A DNA stretch of 64,000 nt from Aliivibrio fischeri. GTDB lineage: Bacteria > Pseudomonadota > Gammaproteobacteria > Enterobacterales > Vibrionaceae. Each line of letters opens with the position of its first letter. The stretch's first letter is position 1. The translations under genes were made by a program, and so were the position numbers. The DNA is taken from contig CP160629.1 in assembly GCA_038993745.2 (NCBI GenBank), positions 2,170,001 through 2,234,000 on the forward strand, written 5' to 3'. The notes under the pieces were generated by a model. It ran no database searches. It saw only the letters and a list, made by a program, of their open reading frames with translations, and was not told the DNA's origin. Positions 29,271 through 37,863 of this stretch are shown here, one piece after another.

Positions 29271-30323
29271 TTATTCTTCATCTTGCTCAGTCTTAGGGGC
29301 GTTGTTTGATTTTTCAATCATCGCCGCTAACACAGGAACTAATGAATCTAACGTATCTTCATCAACAGGCTTACCACCGGCATCTGTTACGTTAATTGAT
29401 GTTCTGTTGCCTAGGTCGCCAAGTAATAAGTTATAGGTACGGCCATCAAAAGACAGTGGCTTAGTGCCAATCTCTTCCCAGAATTCATCATCGGGTTCTT
29501 TGTACTTAACTTCGATTGTACCTTGAGAGCGATTTCTATCTTCTATTGTTAGTCCCATCATAGGCAATAACTCACCTAAGCGTTCCCAGAAAATATTGTA
29601 TGGCGCACGAGCAATGATAACAGGTAATCCACTTCGGTCTTGTCCCATAGAAATAGGAATACGCTTAACTAACTCTTCCGCACGGATACGAGCTTCTTCA
29701 CGTAACTGTTCATCATAAGCTGACGTCACTAAATTCGTCATCAAAATGTTATAACGCGCTTTGTTTGCAGGTGTCACTTCGGCTTGATTACCATCCACTT
29801 GCCAATCAATTAATAAGATTTGAAAGCCAGCACGATTGTTCTGATTTAGCTTGCTAATTTTATAACGAGCACCGAACTCATGATCTTCATCTTCAGAGCT
29901 CCATTTTAACCAGTCAGTTTCAATCTCTGAGGGCTCTTCTTTAACAATACCGATATCTTTCTTTTTCATTAAAGTTAATACCGTTTGCCAAAGCTTATCA
30001 ACATCTTCTTGCTTAACAAGCCAAACCGTTACTTCTCCATTCTGCTCTTCAATACGAGCACCAGGAATAAGCTCAAGTACTTGTTGAGGTGGACGAATAT
30101 CTACTTCTTTACCGATACCACCTGTAAACTCCCCCTTAGGAATATCGTATTGTGGGTAGAACTCAGGTTTAGCATCCGCTGGCTCTTGCCACTCAACCAA
30201 AGGAGGAGTTTCTAAATACTTAAAATCTTGTTTAGCTTGGCGACGCTCTGTTGGACTACTTGAACATGCTGATAAAACAGCAATCATTAATGATCCAACA
30301 ACAAAGCGAGTCTTCACTTTCAT
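29271..30323 (-). CDS. bamC: Outer-membrane assembly lipoprotein BamC
   Basis: A 350-aa lipoprotein of the BAM complex that folds barrel proteins into the outer membrane. Lipobox VLSAC at Cys20. An unstructured N-terminal segment (QDFKYLETPPLVEWQEP) that contacts BamD precedes two helix-grip domains. It follows dapA by 11 bases on the same strand, the conserved dapA-bamC (nlpB) arrangement. Confidence 0.94.
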   Translation of the reverse strand: MKVKTRFVVGSLMIAVLSACSSSPTERRQAKQDFKYLETPPLVEWQEPADAKPEFYPQYDIPKGEFTGGIGKEVDIRPPQQVLELIPGARIEEQNGEVTVWLVKQEDVDKLWQTVLTLMKKKDIGIVKEEPSEIETDWLKWSSEDEDHEFGARYKISKLNQNNRAGFQILLIDWQVDGNQAEVTPANKARYNILMTNLVTSAYDEQLREEARIRAEELVKRIPISMGQDRSGLPVIIARAPYNIFWERLGELLPMMGLTIEDRNRSQGTIEVKYKEPDDEFWEEIGTKPLSFDGRTYNLLLGDLGNRTSINVTDAGGKPVDEDTLDSLVPVLAAMIEKSNNAPKTEQDEE

Positions 30324-30334
30324 TTTCTATCCTA

Positions 30335-31216
30335 CTACTTCAACAAACCCGCACTTTTCAGCGCTTGCTCTACCGTTGGCTGTGCTGACAGACTTAATTC
30401 CGTTAATGGTAAACGAATATCCGAATGAGTAATCATACCTAAACGATGTGCCGCCCATTTAACCGGAATTGGGTTAGCTTCAACAAATAAATCATTATGT
30501 AACGGCATTAAACGTTGGTTAATGATTTCAGCTTCTTCAAACTTACCTTGAGCAGCTAAAGCAAACATGGTCGCCATGTCTTTTGCTGCAATGTTTGACG
30601 TTACAGAGATGACACCATGGCCACCCAATTTAACAAAATCAAGCGCAGTAGCATCATCACCACTTAGTTGGATAAAGTTTTCACCACAAAGTTCACGAGT
30701 AATCGCCACGCGGTCTAAATCACCTGTTGCATCTTTTAATGCAACAATGTTATCAAGCTCAGCAAGACGCGCGACCGTTTCAGGAAGAAGGTCTACTGCT
30801 GTACGTCCTGGTACATTATAAAGAATTTGAGGAATATCTGTTGCTTCAGAGATCGCTTTATAGTGCTGGAACAAACCTTCTTGAGTCGGTTTATTGTAAT
30901 AAGGCGTAACACTTAAACAACCAGCAACACCAGAATCATGGAAAAGCTTACTAAATGTCACCGCTTCATGAGTTGCATTTGCACCCGTTCCTGCAATTAC
31001 AGGAATTCGGCCATCAGCGAACTCAAGGGTCTTCATAACTAATTTGACATGCTCTTCTACACTTAATGTCGCTGATTCCCCTGTTGTACCAACAGCCACA
31101 ATACCATTTGTGCCCGCTTTAATGTGGTAATCAACAAGGCTTTTTAAACTGTTGTAATCTACTTCACCATCAGTATCCAATGGTGTAACTAAAGCGACAA
31201 TGCTACCTGAGAACAT
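30335..31216 (-). CDS. dapA: 4-hydroxy-tetrahydrodipicolinate synthase
   Basis: A 293-aa TIM-barrel aldolase catalysing the first committed step of lysine/DAP synthesis, condensing pyruvate with aspartate semialdehyde. The Schiff-base lysine lies in [11 protein letters not shown]; the catalytic tyrosine is in [11 protein letters not shown]. The opening [13 protein letters not shown] is typical. First gene of dapA-bamC and divergent from gcvR. Confidence 0.97.
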   Translation of the reverse strand: MFSGSIVALVTPLDTDGEVDYNSLKSLVDYHIKAGTNGIVAVGTTGESATLSVEEHVKLVMKTLEFADGRIPVIAGTGANATHEAVTFSKLFHDSGVAGCLSVTPYYNKPTQEGLFQHYKAISEATDIPQILYNVPGRTAVDLLPETVARLAELDNIVALKDATGDLDRVAITRELCGENFIQLSGDDATALDFVKLGGHGVISVTSNIAAKDMATMFALAAQGKFEEAEIINQRLMPLHNDLFVEANPIPVKWAAHRLGMITHSDIRLPLTELSLSAQPTVEQALKSAGLLK

Positions 31217-31487
31217 ATCCTTCTCCCTTTCTATCTGCTGCTACAATATTGGCTCTGTTATTCAATTAACTTCATCGTAAAGAATCACCATCCTTGACCA
31301 TGATGTGTTATCTGGTTTTCATCTTCTTACACAATGAGCAGAACCATTCAATCAATATAACTCAAGGATATTACATTAGAGCCTATGTTGTAGAGTCTTT
31401 TTTTTGACGATTGTTCACTATTGCTTGCTTATCACACAATCACTTGCGTGTTAGTATGTAGATATCTTTTTCAACAACGAGTTTTTT

Positions 31488-32015
31488 ATGTCTCAATACC
31501 TTGTAATTACTGCGGTCGGCACAGACAGACCGGGTATATCGAATAAGGTGACTCGCCTTGTCACTGAGTCAAGCTGCAATATAGTAGATAGCCGTATCGC
31601 CTCATTTGGTAATGAGTTCACATTAATCATGTTGTTATCAGGTACAGCAAACGCTATCTCTCGAATTGAAAATACATTACCACTATTAGGTCAACAGCAT
31701 GATCTAATTACCATGATGAAACGTACTTCACCTCATCAAGAAAAAGACATTTTCTATACCATTGACGCATTTATTGAATCAGAAGACCGTCCAGGATTGA
31801 CTGAAAAATTTACCGATTTTCTTGCTAATCGAGATATCGATTTGAAAACACTCAGTGCTCAAACATTAAAAAAATCAGAAAATCAAAATACATTTCAGAT
31901 CCAAATTACGGCCGAAATATTTAAAGAGTGCCATATCATTGAGATTCAAGAAGAATTTGAATCCTTATGCGCTTCATTAAATGTCAGTGGTAAAATCAAT
32001 TTCTATAAAAATTAA
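31488..32015 (+). CDS. gcvR: Glycine cleavage system regulator GcvR-like (ACT domains)
   Basis: A 175-aa protein with two ACT domains (about residues 4-75 and 92-170). The first has TAVGTDRPGISNKVTRLV and the second EDRPGLTEKF, both glycine-binding type loops. GcvR binds GcvA and represses glycine cleavage in E. coli. The position between dapA and bcp matches the E. coli dapA-gcvR-bcp order. Confidence 0.9.
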   Translation: MSQYLVITAVGTDRPGISNKVTRLVTESSCNIVDSRIASFGNEFTLIMLLSGTANAISRIENTLPLLGQQHDLITMMKRTSPHQEKDIFYTIDAFIESEDRPGLTEKFTDFLANRDIDLKTLSAQTLKKSENQNTFQIQITAEIFKECHIIEIQEEFESLCASLNVSGKINFYKN

Positions 32016-32030
32016 AGGCAAATAGACCTA

Positions 32031-32092
32031 ATACCATTCCGGATAAGTAGTTGAACAAGAAAGAATGAGCAACTAGCGATGTGGATTGGTAT
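32031..32092. repeat. Palindromic REP-like element between gcvR and bcp
   Basis: ATACCATTCC at the left end and GGATTGGTAT at the right end are inverted with one mismatch. The imperfect pairing extends inward to TAGTTG/CAACTA, about 23 positions per arm in 62 bases. It looks like a small dispersed palindrome of the kind scattered through Vibrio genomes, but no second full copy is in this window. Confidence 0.5.
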
Positions 32093-32113
32093 AAACCCAT
32101 AAAAGGAAAGAGA

Positions 32114-32584
32114 ATGATCACACCATTAGCAGCAGGCTCAACTGCACCCAATGTATCGCTTTTAGATCAAAATGGAGAAAGCGTCTCGATTTCTGATTTT
32201 AAAGGTAAGAAAGTACTGTTTTACTTTTACCCTAAAGCAATGACACCAGGATGTACCGTTCAAGCTCAAGGTCTTCGTGATATTAAATCAGAACTTGAAG
32301 CCCATAACGTAGTTACACTCGGTGTCAGTATTGACGCTGTAAAACGTCTTGGTAAATTTATCGAGCGTGATAATTTGAACTTCACTTTACTATCAGATGA
32401 AGATCATGCTGCTGCAGATGCATTTGGTGTTTGGGGTGAGAAAAAATTCATGGGTAAAGTGTACGATGGTTTACATCGCATCAGTTTTCTAATTAATGAG
32501 GAAGGTGTTATTGAGCACGTTTTCACTAAATTTAAGACCAAAGATCACCATGAAGTAGTATTAGATTATTTGAATAATAAATAA
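32114..32584 (+). CDS. bcp: Thioredoxin-dependent thiol peroxidase Bcp
   Basis: A 156-aa peroxiredoxin that reduces hydroperoxides. The start is placed at ATG 32114, after AAGGAAAGAG; an upstream in-frame ATG at 32081 lies inside a palindromic repeat and has no ribosome site. The peroxidatic cysteine is Cys47 in MTPGCTVQ. The resolving cysteine seen five residues later in E. coli Bcp is Gln52 here (CTVQAQGLRD), so this enzyme should work by a 1-Cys mechanism or use another partner thiol. Confidence 0.93.
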   Translation: MITPLAAGSTAPNVSLLDQNGESVSISDFKGKKVLFYFYPKAMTPGCTVQAQGLRDIKSELEAHNVVTLGVSIDAVKRLGKFIERDNLNFTLLSDEDHAAADAFGVWGEKKFMGKVYDGLHRISFLINEEGVIEHVFTKFKTKDHHEVVLDYLNNK

Positions 32585-32602
32585 TTTGAACTTATAAAAA
32601 TT

Positions 32603-32629
32603 AAAGGCGATACCACGAGTATCGCCTTT
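32603..32629. terminator. Bidirectional terminator bcp / permease
   Basis: AAAGGCGATA / TATCGCCTTT with a 7-base loop and T run, between convergent bcp and the PerM-like gene. Confidence 0.88.
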
Positions 32630-32641
32630 TTTATTGCCGTA

Positions 32642-33705
32642 TTAATAATTCGCTTCTATTTCTGTTGCAGGAAGCGCTTTCCAAACCGCTTTCACCAATG
32701 TTGCTAATGGAATTGCAAAAAAGACTCCCCAAAAGCCCCATAATCCACCAAAGACTAAAACAGAAACAATAATAGCCACAGGATGTAAATTAACCGCTTC
32801 AGAAAATAAAACGGGAACTAACACATTACCATCCAGAGCCTGAATGATGGCATAAGCTAACAATAACCAATAAAAATCTGGCGTTAACCCCCATTGGAAT
32901 AGAGCAACAATCGCAATAGGAACCGTTACAGCCGCAGCGCCAATATAAGGAATAAGCACAGAAAACCCCACCATTACGGCTAGTAATAAGGCGTAACGTA
33001 AATCCATAATAAAGAAGGTTAAATAGCTGACAGTTCCTACAATTAAAATTTCGACGACTTTACCTCGAATGTAATTACTTATCTGTTCATTCATCTCCAA
33101 CCACACTTTCGTCGCCAGACGACGATTTTTAGGTAAAAGATTACTCATAGTGCCAACCATCTCATCTTTATCTTTTAATAAGAAAAACACTAGCAGTGGT
33201 ACAAGAATAAGATAAACACCAAGCGCTGCTAAACTTACTAATGATGATAGCGAGCCTTTGACTATGCTCTCTCCCATACCAAGAACTTTAACTCGTATTG
33301 TTTCTAATAGAGTCTCGATTGATTGAGGTTGAATAAATTCAGGGTAACGCTCAGGTAAACTTGATAAGAAACTATTTAAGCCATTAAACATGGATGGCAC
33401 ATCATTAATTAAATTACCTACTTGCGTCCAAATAGTCGGAACTAGGCCAAAACAGCCAATAACATAAGACTAATAAACAAGATAATAACCAGCATTACTG
33501 AGAGTACTCTTGGTAAACCAATACGAGTTAGTTTGGCAACAGGCCACTCTAATAAATACGCTAAGACTATGGCAACTAACAATGGCGCAATTAAGTGACC
33601 AAAAAAGTAAATAGTAATAAAGCCAACAATAAGGATAGCAGCCAAACTAACGGCATGAGGATCTGAAAAGCGGCGCTTATACCACTGGGTAACCATATCT
33701 AACAT
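32642..33705 (-). CDS. PerM / AI-2E-family permease (frameshifted as read)
   Basis: An integral inner-membrane protein of the AI-2 exporter superfamily with about eight hydrophobic segments. The N-terminal 87 residues (from ATG 33705) and the remaining C-terminal part are in different frames. One extra base at the run 33449-33452 gives LLAVFGLVPTIWTQVGNLIND and a 354-aa protein of PerM length. The C-terminal half contains the family's ALDGNVLVPVLFSE and NLHPVAIIVSVL stretches. The TusA-like gene lies eight bases upstream on the same strand. Transported substrate unknown. Confidence 0.85.
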
Positions 33706-33713
33706 AACAATTT

Positions 33714-33935
33714 CTACTTTTTAATTACGGTTAAAAACGAATAAGCATCTGCATGCTCTAGGCGAACTTCAAATAACTGGCGTTCAAAATAAGCAATCAT
33801 ATCGGCTAAAGAAGCTTTGTCGACGACTTTAATTTGTAAGATTTCATTAGTCACCAAAGCCTGACTTGCTCTTTTAGCCAAAAGTAAAGACATTGGGCAC
33901 CGATGTTGGGTTAAATCAAGGCTTTGGGTTTCCAT
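33714..33935 (-). CDS. TusA/SirA-family sulfurtransferase-like protein
   Basis: A 73-aa small alpha/beta protein with the family motif CPMSLLLAKRA containing the single catalytic-type cysteine Cys13. TusA proteins relay persulfide sulfur, but the paralogues beside membrane proteins have unclear roles. It sits eight bases upstream of the PerM-like permease and divergent from bepA. Confidence 0.85.
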   Translation of the reverse strand: METQSLDLTQHRCPMSLLLAKRASQALVTNEILQIKVVDKASLADMIAYFERQLFEVRLEHADAYSFLTVIKK

Positions 33936-34093
33936 TCCACAACTCTATATATATGATAGATTTCATTTAAGAGTATAAATCACATAATTAATACAAAAAA
34001 GAAACCTATTTTAATTTTGATACTCTTATTCGACAGGTTTACGTTATCATCAATTAATAGCAAAGTGTTATTAAAAGGATTTGTTAAAAATAC

Positions 34094-35548
34094 ATGTTCA
34101 AACTAAAAAAACTGGCCAATGGGTTACTTATTGCATCATTACTTACAAGCTCAATTCCGAGTTTTGCAAAAAATGATTTAAATTTACCTGATATTGGTAC
34201 AACAGCGGCTTCCACCTTAACCATAGATCAAGAGTTAATTTATGGTGATGCTTATATGCGTATGCTACGAGCAAGCCAACCTGTTATTAATGATCCAGTT
34301 TTAGCTGAATATGTACAAGACTTAGGACATCGATTAGTCGCTAATGCCAATGATGTCAAAACGCCTTTTCACTTTTTTTTAATTAATAACAGAGAGATTA
34401 ATGCATTTGCCTTCTTTGGTGGTTATGTCGCTCTTCATTCAGGGTTATTTTTGCATGCCCAAACAGAAAGTGAATTAGCTTCTGTCGTTGCTCACGAAAT
34501 TGCACACATTACTCAGCGCCACTTAGCTCGTAGTATGGAAGAACAAGCTCGTCGCTCTCCAGCCACAGTCGCTGCTTTAGTTGGTTCATTATTACTTGCT
34601 ATTGCTGCACCAGAAGCAGGGATTGCAGCTATTCACGCCACCACAGCAGGAGCGATGCAAAGCTCAATAAACTATACTCGAAGTAACGAAAAAGAAGCTG
34701 ACCGATTTGGTATTGATACGCTTGCAAAATCAGGGTTTGACGTCTCTGCTATGCCTCGATTTTTTTCTCGTTTAGCAGACCAATATCGCTACGCAAGTAC
34801 ACCACCAGCAATGCTATTAACTCACCCATTACCAACATCTCGTATTACCGATAGTCGAGAACGAGCACAGCAATATCCAATGAGACGAGTTGATACATCA
34901 TTACGTTACCATCTTGCACGTTCACGTATTGTAGCTCGATTTGCAGGTATTGATAGCAGTGCGTCCTTGGATTGGTTCGCTCGAAAATCCAAAACACACA
35001 ATACCGACATAAAACAAGCATTAGAATATGGAAAAGCCTTGGTTTACATCGATTCAAAACAATACGACAAAGCGCAGCCATTAATAAATAAATTACTAAA
35101 AAACGATCCTTTAAATACGTTTTATATAGATGCAGCAACAGACTTAGATCTGTATACGAAGAAAAATGAACAAGCTCTAAAACGTTTAAAAGATGGGTTG
35201 GTACAACTTCCTAATAATCCAGTACTAACTATTAATTATGCACATGCATTAACAGAATCTAATAAACCTTCTGAAGCGGTGCGTGTATTACAACGCTATA
35301 CACATGACCACCCAGATGACCCCACTGGATGGCAACTCCTTGCTAAGGCTTATCATGACAATGGTAGCTCTGATGGGGAACTCGCAGCTCGTGCTGAAGT
35401 ATACGCTTTAAAAGGCATGTGGAACAAAGCATTAAATAATTATACTCAAGCCAGTCAACTAGTTGAGTATGGTAGTTTAGATCAAGCTAGATACGACGCA
35501 AGAATCGATCAGCTTCGTTTATCAAGAGAGCGTTTTAGCGCCTTATAA
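34094..35548 (+). CDS. bepA: Beta-barrel assembly-enhancing protease BepA
   Basis: A 484-aa periplasmic M48 metalloprotease that assists or degrades outer-membrane proteins such as LptD. Signal peptide to about residue 25 (SSIPSFA-KND). Zinc site His134-Glu135-x-x-His138 (VAHEIAHITQRH) with the third ligand Glu in NEKEADRFG. A C-terminal TPR region (about residues 305-470) follows. ArsC-like and DUF2069 genes come after it on the same strand. Confidence 0.94.
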   Translation: MFKLKKLANGLLIASLLTSSIPSFAKNDLNLPDIGTTAASTLTIDQELIYGDAYMRMLRASQPVINDPVLAEYVQDLGHRLVANANDVKTPFHFFLINNREINAFAFFGGYVALHSGLFLHAQTESELASVVAHEIAHITQRHLARSMEEQARRSPATVAALVGSLLLAIAAPEAGIAAIHATTAGAMQSSINYTRSNEKEADRFGIDTLAKSGFDVSAMPRFFSRLADQYRYASTPPAMLLTHPLPTSRITDSRERAQQYPMRRVDTSLRYHLARSRIVARFAGIDSSASLDWFARKSKTHNTDIKQALEYGKALVYIDSKQYDKAQPLINKLLKNDPLNTFYIDAATDLDLYTKKNEQALKRLKDGLVQLPNNPVLTINYAHALTESNKPSEAVRVLQRYTHDHPDDPTGWQLLAKAYHDNGSSDGELAARAEVYALKGMWNKALNNYTQASQLVEYGSLDQARYDARIDQLRLSRERFSAL

Positions 35549-35563
35549 TAGAAAGGAAAGTAT

Positions 35564-35914
35564 ATGTCTGTTGTTATTTATCATAACCCTCGTTGCTCAA
35601 AAAGCCGTGAAACCTTATCTCTTCTAGAAGAAAAAGGGATCACACCTGAAATCGTAAAATACTTAGATGAAGCACCAAGTATCGACATATTAAAAACGAT
35701 TTTCGCTCAGCTAGGTTTTAGTTCTGTTCGCGATATGATGCGCACAAAAGAAGCGGAATACAAAGAGCAAGGTTTAGCAGAAGCATCGATTACTGATGAG
35801 CAATTATTCGAAGCTATGGTGGCAACACCGAAACTCATTGAACGTCCAATTGTTACAAACAACAATCAAGCAAGAATTGGACGCCCACCAGAGCAAGTGC
35901 TAGAGATTTTATAA
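35564..35914 (+). CDS. arsC: Arsenate reductase-like protein (ArsC/YfgD)
   Basis: A 116-aa ArsC-family thioredoxin-fold protein with Cys11 in HNPRCSKSRETL and the conserved basic motif IERPIVTNN. Such proteins reduce arsenate with glutaredoxin, although chromosomal YfgD-type copies are not always active on arsenate. It starts 15 bases after bepA (AAAGGAAAG upstream), the yfgC-yfgD order of E. coli. Confidence 0.88.
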   Translation: MSVVIYHNPRCSKSRETLSLLEEKGITPEIVKYLDEAPSIDILKTIFAQLGFSSVRDMMRTKEAEYKEQGLAEASITDEQLFEAMVATPKLIERPIVTNNNQARIGRPPEQVLEIL

Positions 35915-35921
35915 GGAATAC

Positions 35922-35957
35922 CAACCTAAGTAAGTAGCCACATACTTACTTAGGTTG
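35922..35957. repeat. Perfect 15-bp inverted repeat
   Basis: CAACCTAAGTAAGTA and its exact complement are separated by six bases, between the arsC-like and DUF2069 genes. There is no T run on the plus strand, so it is not a normal terminator. It begins AATACCA with a TAAGTAG block like the element at 32031, so it may belong to the same class of dispersed palindromes. Confidence 0.6.
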
Positions 35958-35978
35958 ACATAAAAACAAGGAATGAAC

Positions 35979-36407
35979 ATGGAATCAGTTGCAATGAGCG
36001 CAGAGACTAAGCGCTACCGTTTACTTGCTTTATTTTGTAATTTATCTCTACTTGGCTTTATTATCCTTTGGCATAGTCTACTTTCACCGCACCCTTTAAT
36101 TAACTCATATGGCGTTACGATTGCTTGGGTCATTCCCATGCTATTCCCATTAAAAGGAATCATTGAAGGAAAGCCTTACACACATGCTTGGGCGAACTTT
36201 ATTTTAATGTTCTATTTCCTACATGCGTTAACAATCTTATGGCTAGACGAAGGGGAACGCTACCTAGCGGCTATTGAATTGGTTTTAACCACAGGAGCCT
36301 TCTTAGGCAATATTTACTACGCTCGTCTAAGAGGCAAAGAATTAGGGTTAAAACTTAAACGTTTATCTGAAGTCGAAAAGCTAGAGAAAGAAAAGTTCAC
36401 AGAATGA
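35979..36407 (+). CDS. DUF2069 inner-membrane protein
   Basis: A 142-aa protein with about four membrane segments (LFCNLSLLGFIILWHSLL; VTIAWVIPMLFPL; FILMFYFLHALTILWL; AAIELVLTTGAFLGNIYYA) and a charged C-terminal tail, matching DUF2069. The start is placed at the second ATG (35979), six bases after AAGGA; the first ATG touches that site directly. Function unknown. Confidence 0.82.
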   Translation: MESVAMSAETKRYRLLALFCNLSLLGFIILWHSLLSPHPLINSYGVTIAWVIPMLFPLKGIIEGKPYTHAWANFILMFYFLHALTILWLDEGERYLAAIELVLTTGAFLGNIYYARLRGKELGLKLKRLSEVEKLEKEKFTE

Positions 36408-36442
36408 GACCAATCACAGTAAGAGATCAGAGATAGCGAAAG

Positions 36443-36472
36443 AAAAAAGGTGACTATGCAGTCACCTTTTTT
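36443..36472. terminator. Bidirectional terminator DUF2069 / DUF2066
   Basis: AAAAAAGGTGACT / AGTCACCTTTTTT with loop ATGC, between convergent genes. Confidence 0.9.
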
Positions 36473-36482
36473 ATCATCAATA

Positions 36483-37657
36483 TTATTTGCTGCTCAATTG
36501 ATAAGCATGAATAACAGGCATTGTTTCTTCTGATTGTTCAGTTGTTTCAGATTCTTCAATAATAGGCTCTTCCATTGTTTGCTCTTCAGCAACAGGAGTA
36601 ACTTGCTCTATTGCTGCATCATTAACATCAAGCTCTGCATTTTCAATCGCTTTATCTTCTTCAATTAGTTCAGGGATAAGGGAAAGCGCTTTATTTTTGT
36701 TTAGCAGCTCTTGGTTAAATTGCTCAAAATCACCAAGTAAGTTTAGCGTGTAAGTCACTTTATTGCCTTGAATCGTATCAACTTGAACACTTGCAACTGA
36801 ATTTAATTGCTTAAGTTGTTTTTCAATCGTAAAGAATGCTCGTGTTGAATGAACTCCTTCAATTGAAATCATCTCAGACTGACTAACTACAGCCCCTAAA
36901 TTTTTGGTGTATTTCTTGGCAAAGTAATCACTAACATTATTTACCATATCAGCAAGTTGAACCGCTCCAGATTCTCGACCTTCTAACGGTTTTGTTGATG
37001 TCGTAGGCAAATATTGTGGCGTAGTATCAAATAATGTCCAAGATGAACTATTACGCGCACTTTTACCACAAGAATAGCTTGAGGGTTATAACGTTCACTT
37101 GCATCAGCAATCGGCTTTTTAAAGTTACCCCATAAGTCTGGAATTTCAATTGATGTTACATCATCAAAATCACCAACAGGGAACATAACAGGCAATCCAC
37201 GCTCATTTGCCGCTTCTTTAATTCGTGTAATTAACGAATTATTTGATTGCTCCCAAATGATGCTTCTTTGATAGTTATATTCATTAACAATCCAAACCAA
37301 TACCGACTTACGAGGCGTTTCCCAAATACTTTGCTCAGATTGAGTCAGTAGGTTAAGTACCATTTTAGAATTATAACCAAGCTTCATAGCACGAGGGGCA
37401 TTGTCATATTCAACAAAACTCATTTGTGTTACGTAGCGATCACTTTGTGTTAGCGCTTTTTTTATCACCTCATTTCGAGCAATATCAGTTTGCCCTGATA
37501 CCTTGATAAGCACATTCACTAAACCTTCTTGTTTAGCAATATTTTCAGCTTTATCAGATCCTGTTAATTGCACTTCAGTATGATAAAGATCGTTTTGCTG
37601 TTGAGCAAAAACCGGTCCTACAACCATACACATTAATAAACACAAAATACGTAACAT
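36483..37657 (-). CDS. DUF2066 exported protein (frameshifted as read)
   Basis: A signal peptide (MLRILCLLMCMVVGPVFA-QQ) starts at ATG 37657, with AGG seven bases upstream; the TTG one codon earlier is less likely. The frame breaks after VVKVRV at about 37052. One extra base at the TT 37051-37052 gives VRVNSSSWTLFDTTPQYLPTTS and joins the second part, for 391 aa. The N-terminal half (YHTEVQLTGSDKAENIAKQEGLVNVLIKVSGQ, by its key residues) is typical of DUF2066. The C-terminal tail is acidic and glutamate-rich. Function unknown; divergent from uraA. Confidence 0.8.
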
Positions 37658-37863
37658 CAAACAACCTATAATTACTTTTATAATTTACCGCCGATAATAA
37701 GGGCTATCCCTTTATTCAGCAAGGAATTGAATTGACCAAGATCTAAATTTCATACCATTAGAGAGCAACTTTTATAAAAAGTTTTATTTTTTCACGACCG
37801 AAATCAAGATATTTTTATTTCTAATAATGATAGAATCCCTCAAATTCACTACTGGAAATGGAA

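Noticed and set aside
33442..33705. Separate 87-aa membrane protein gene
   Set aside because: It is the N-terminal part of the PerM-like permease in a shifted frame.
36483..37010. Separate 175-aa acidic protein starting MPTTSTKP
   Set aside because: It is the C-terminal part of the DUF2066 protein after the break at 37051; no ribosome site or signal of its own.
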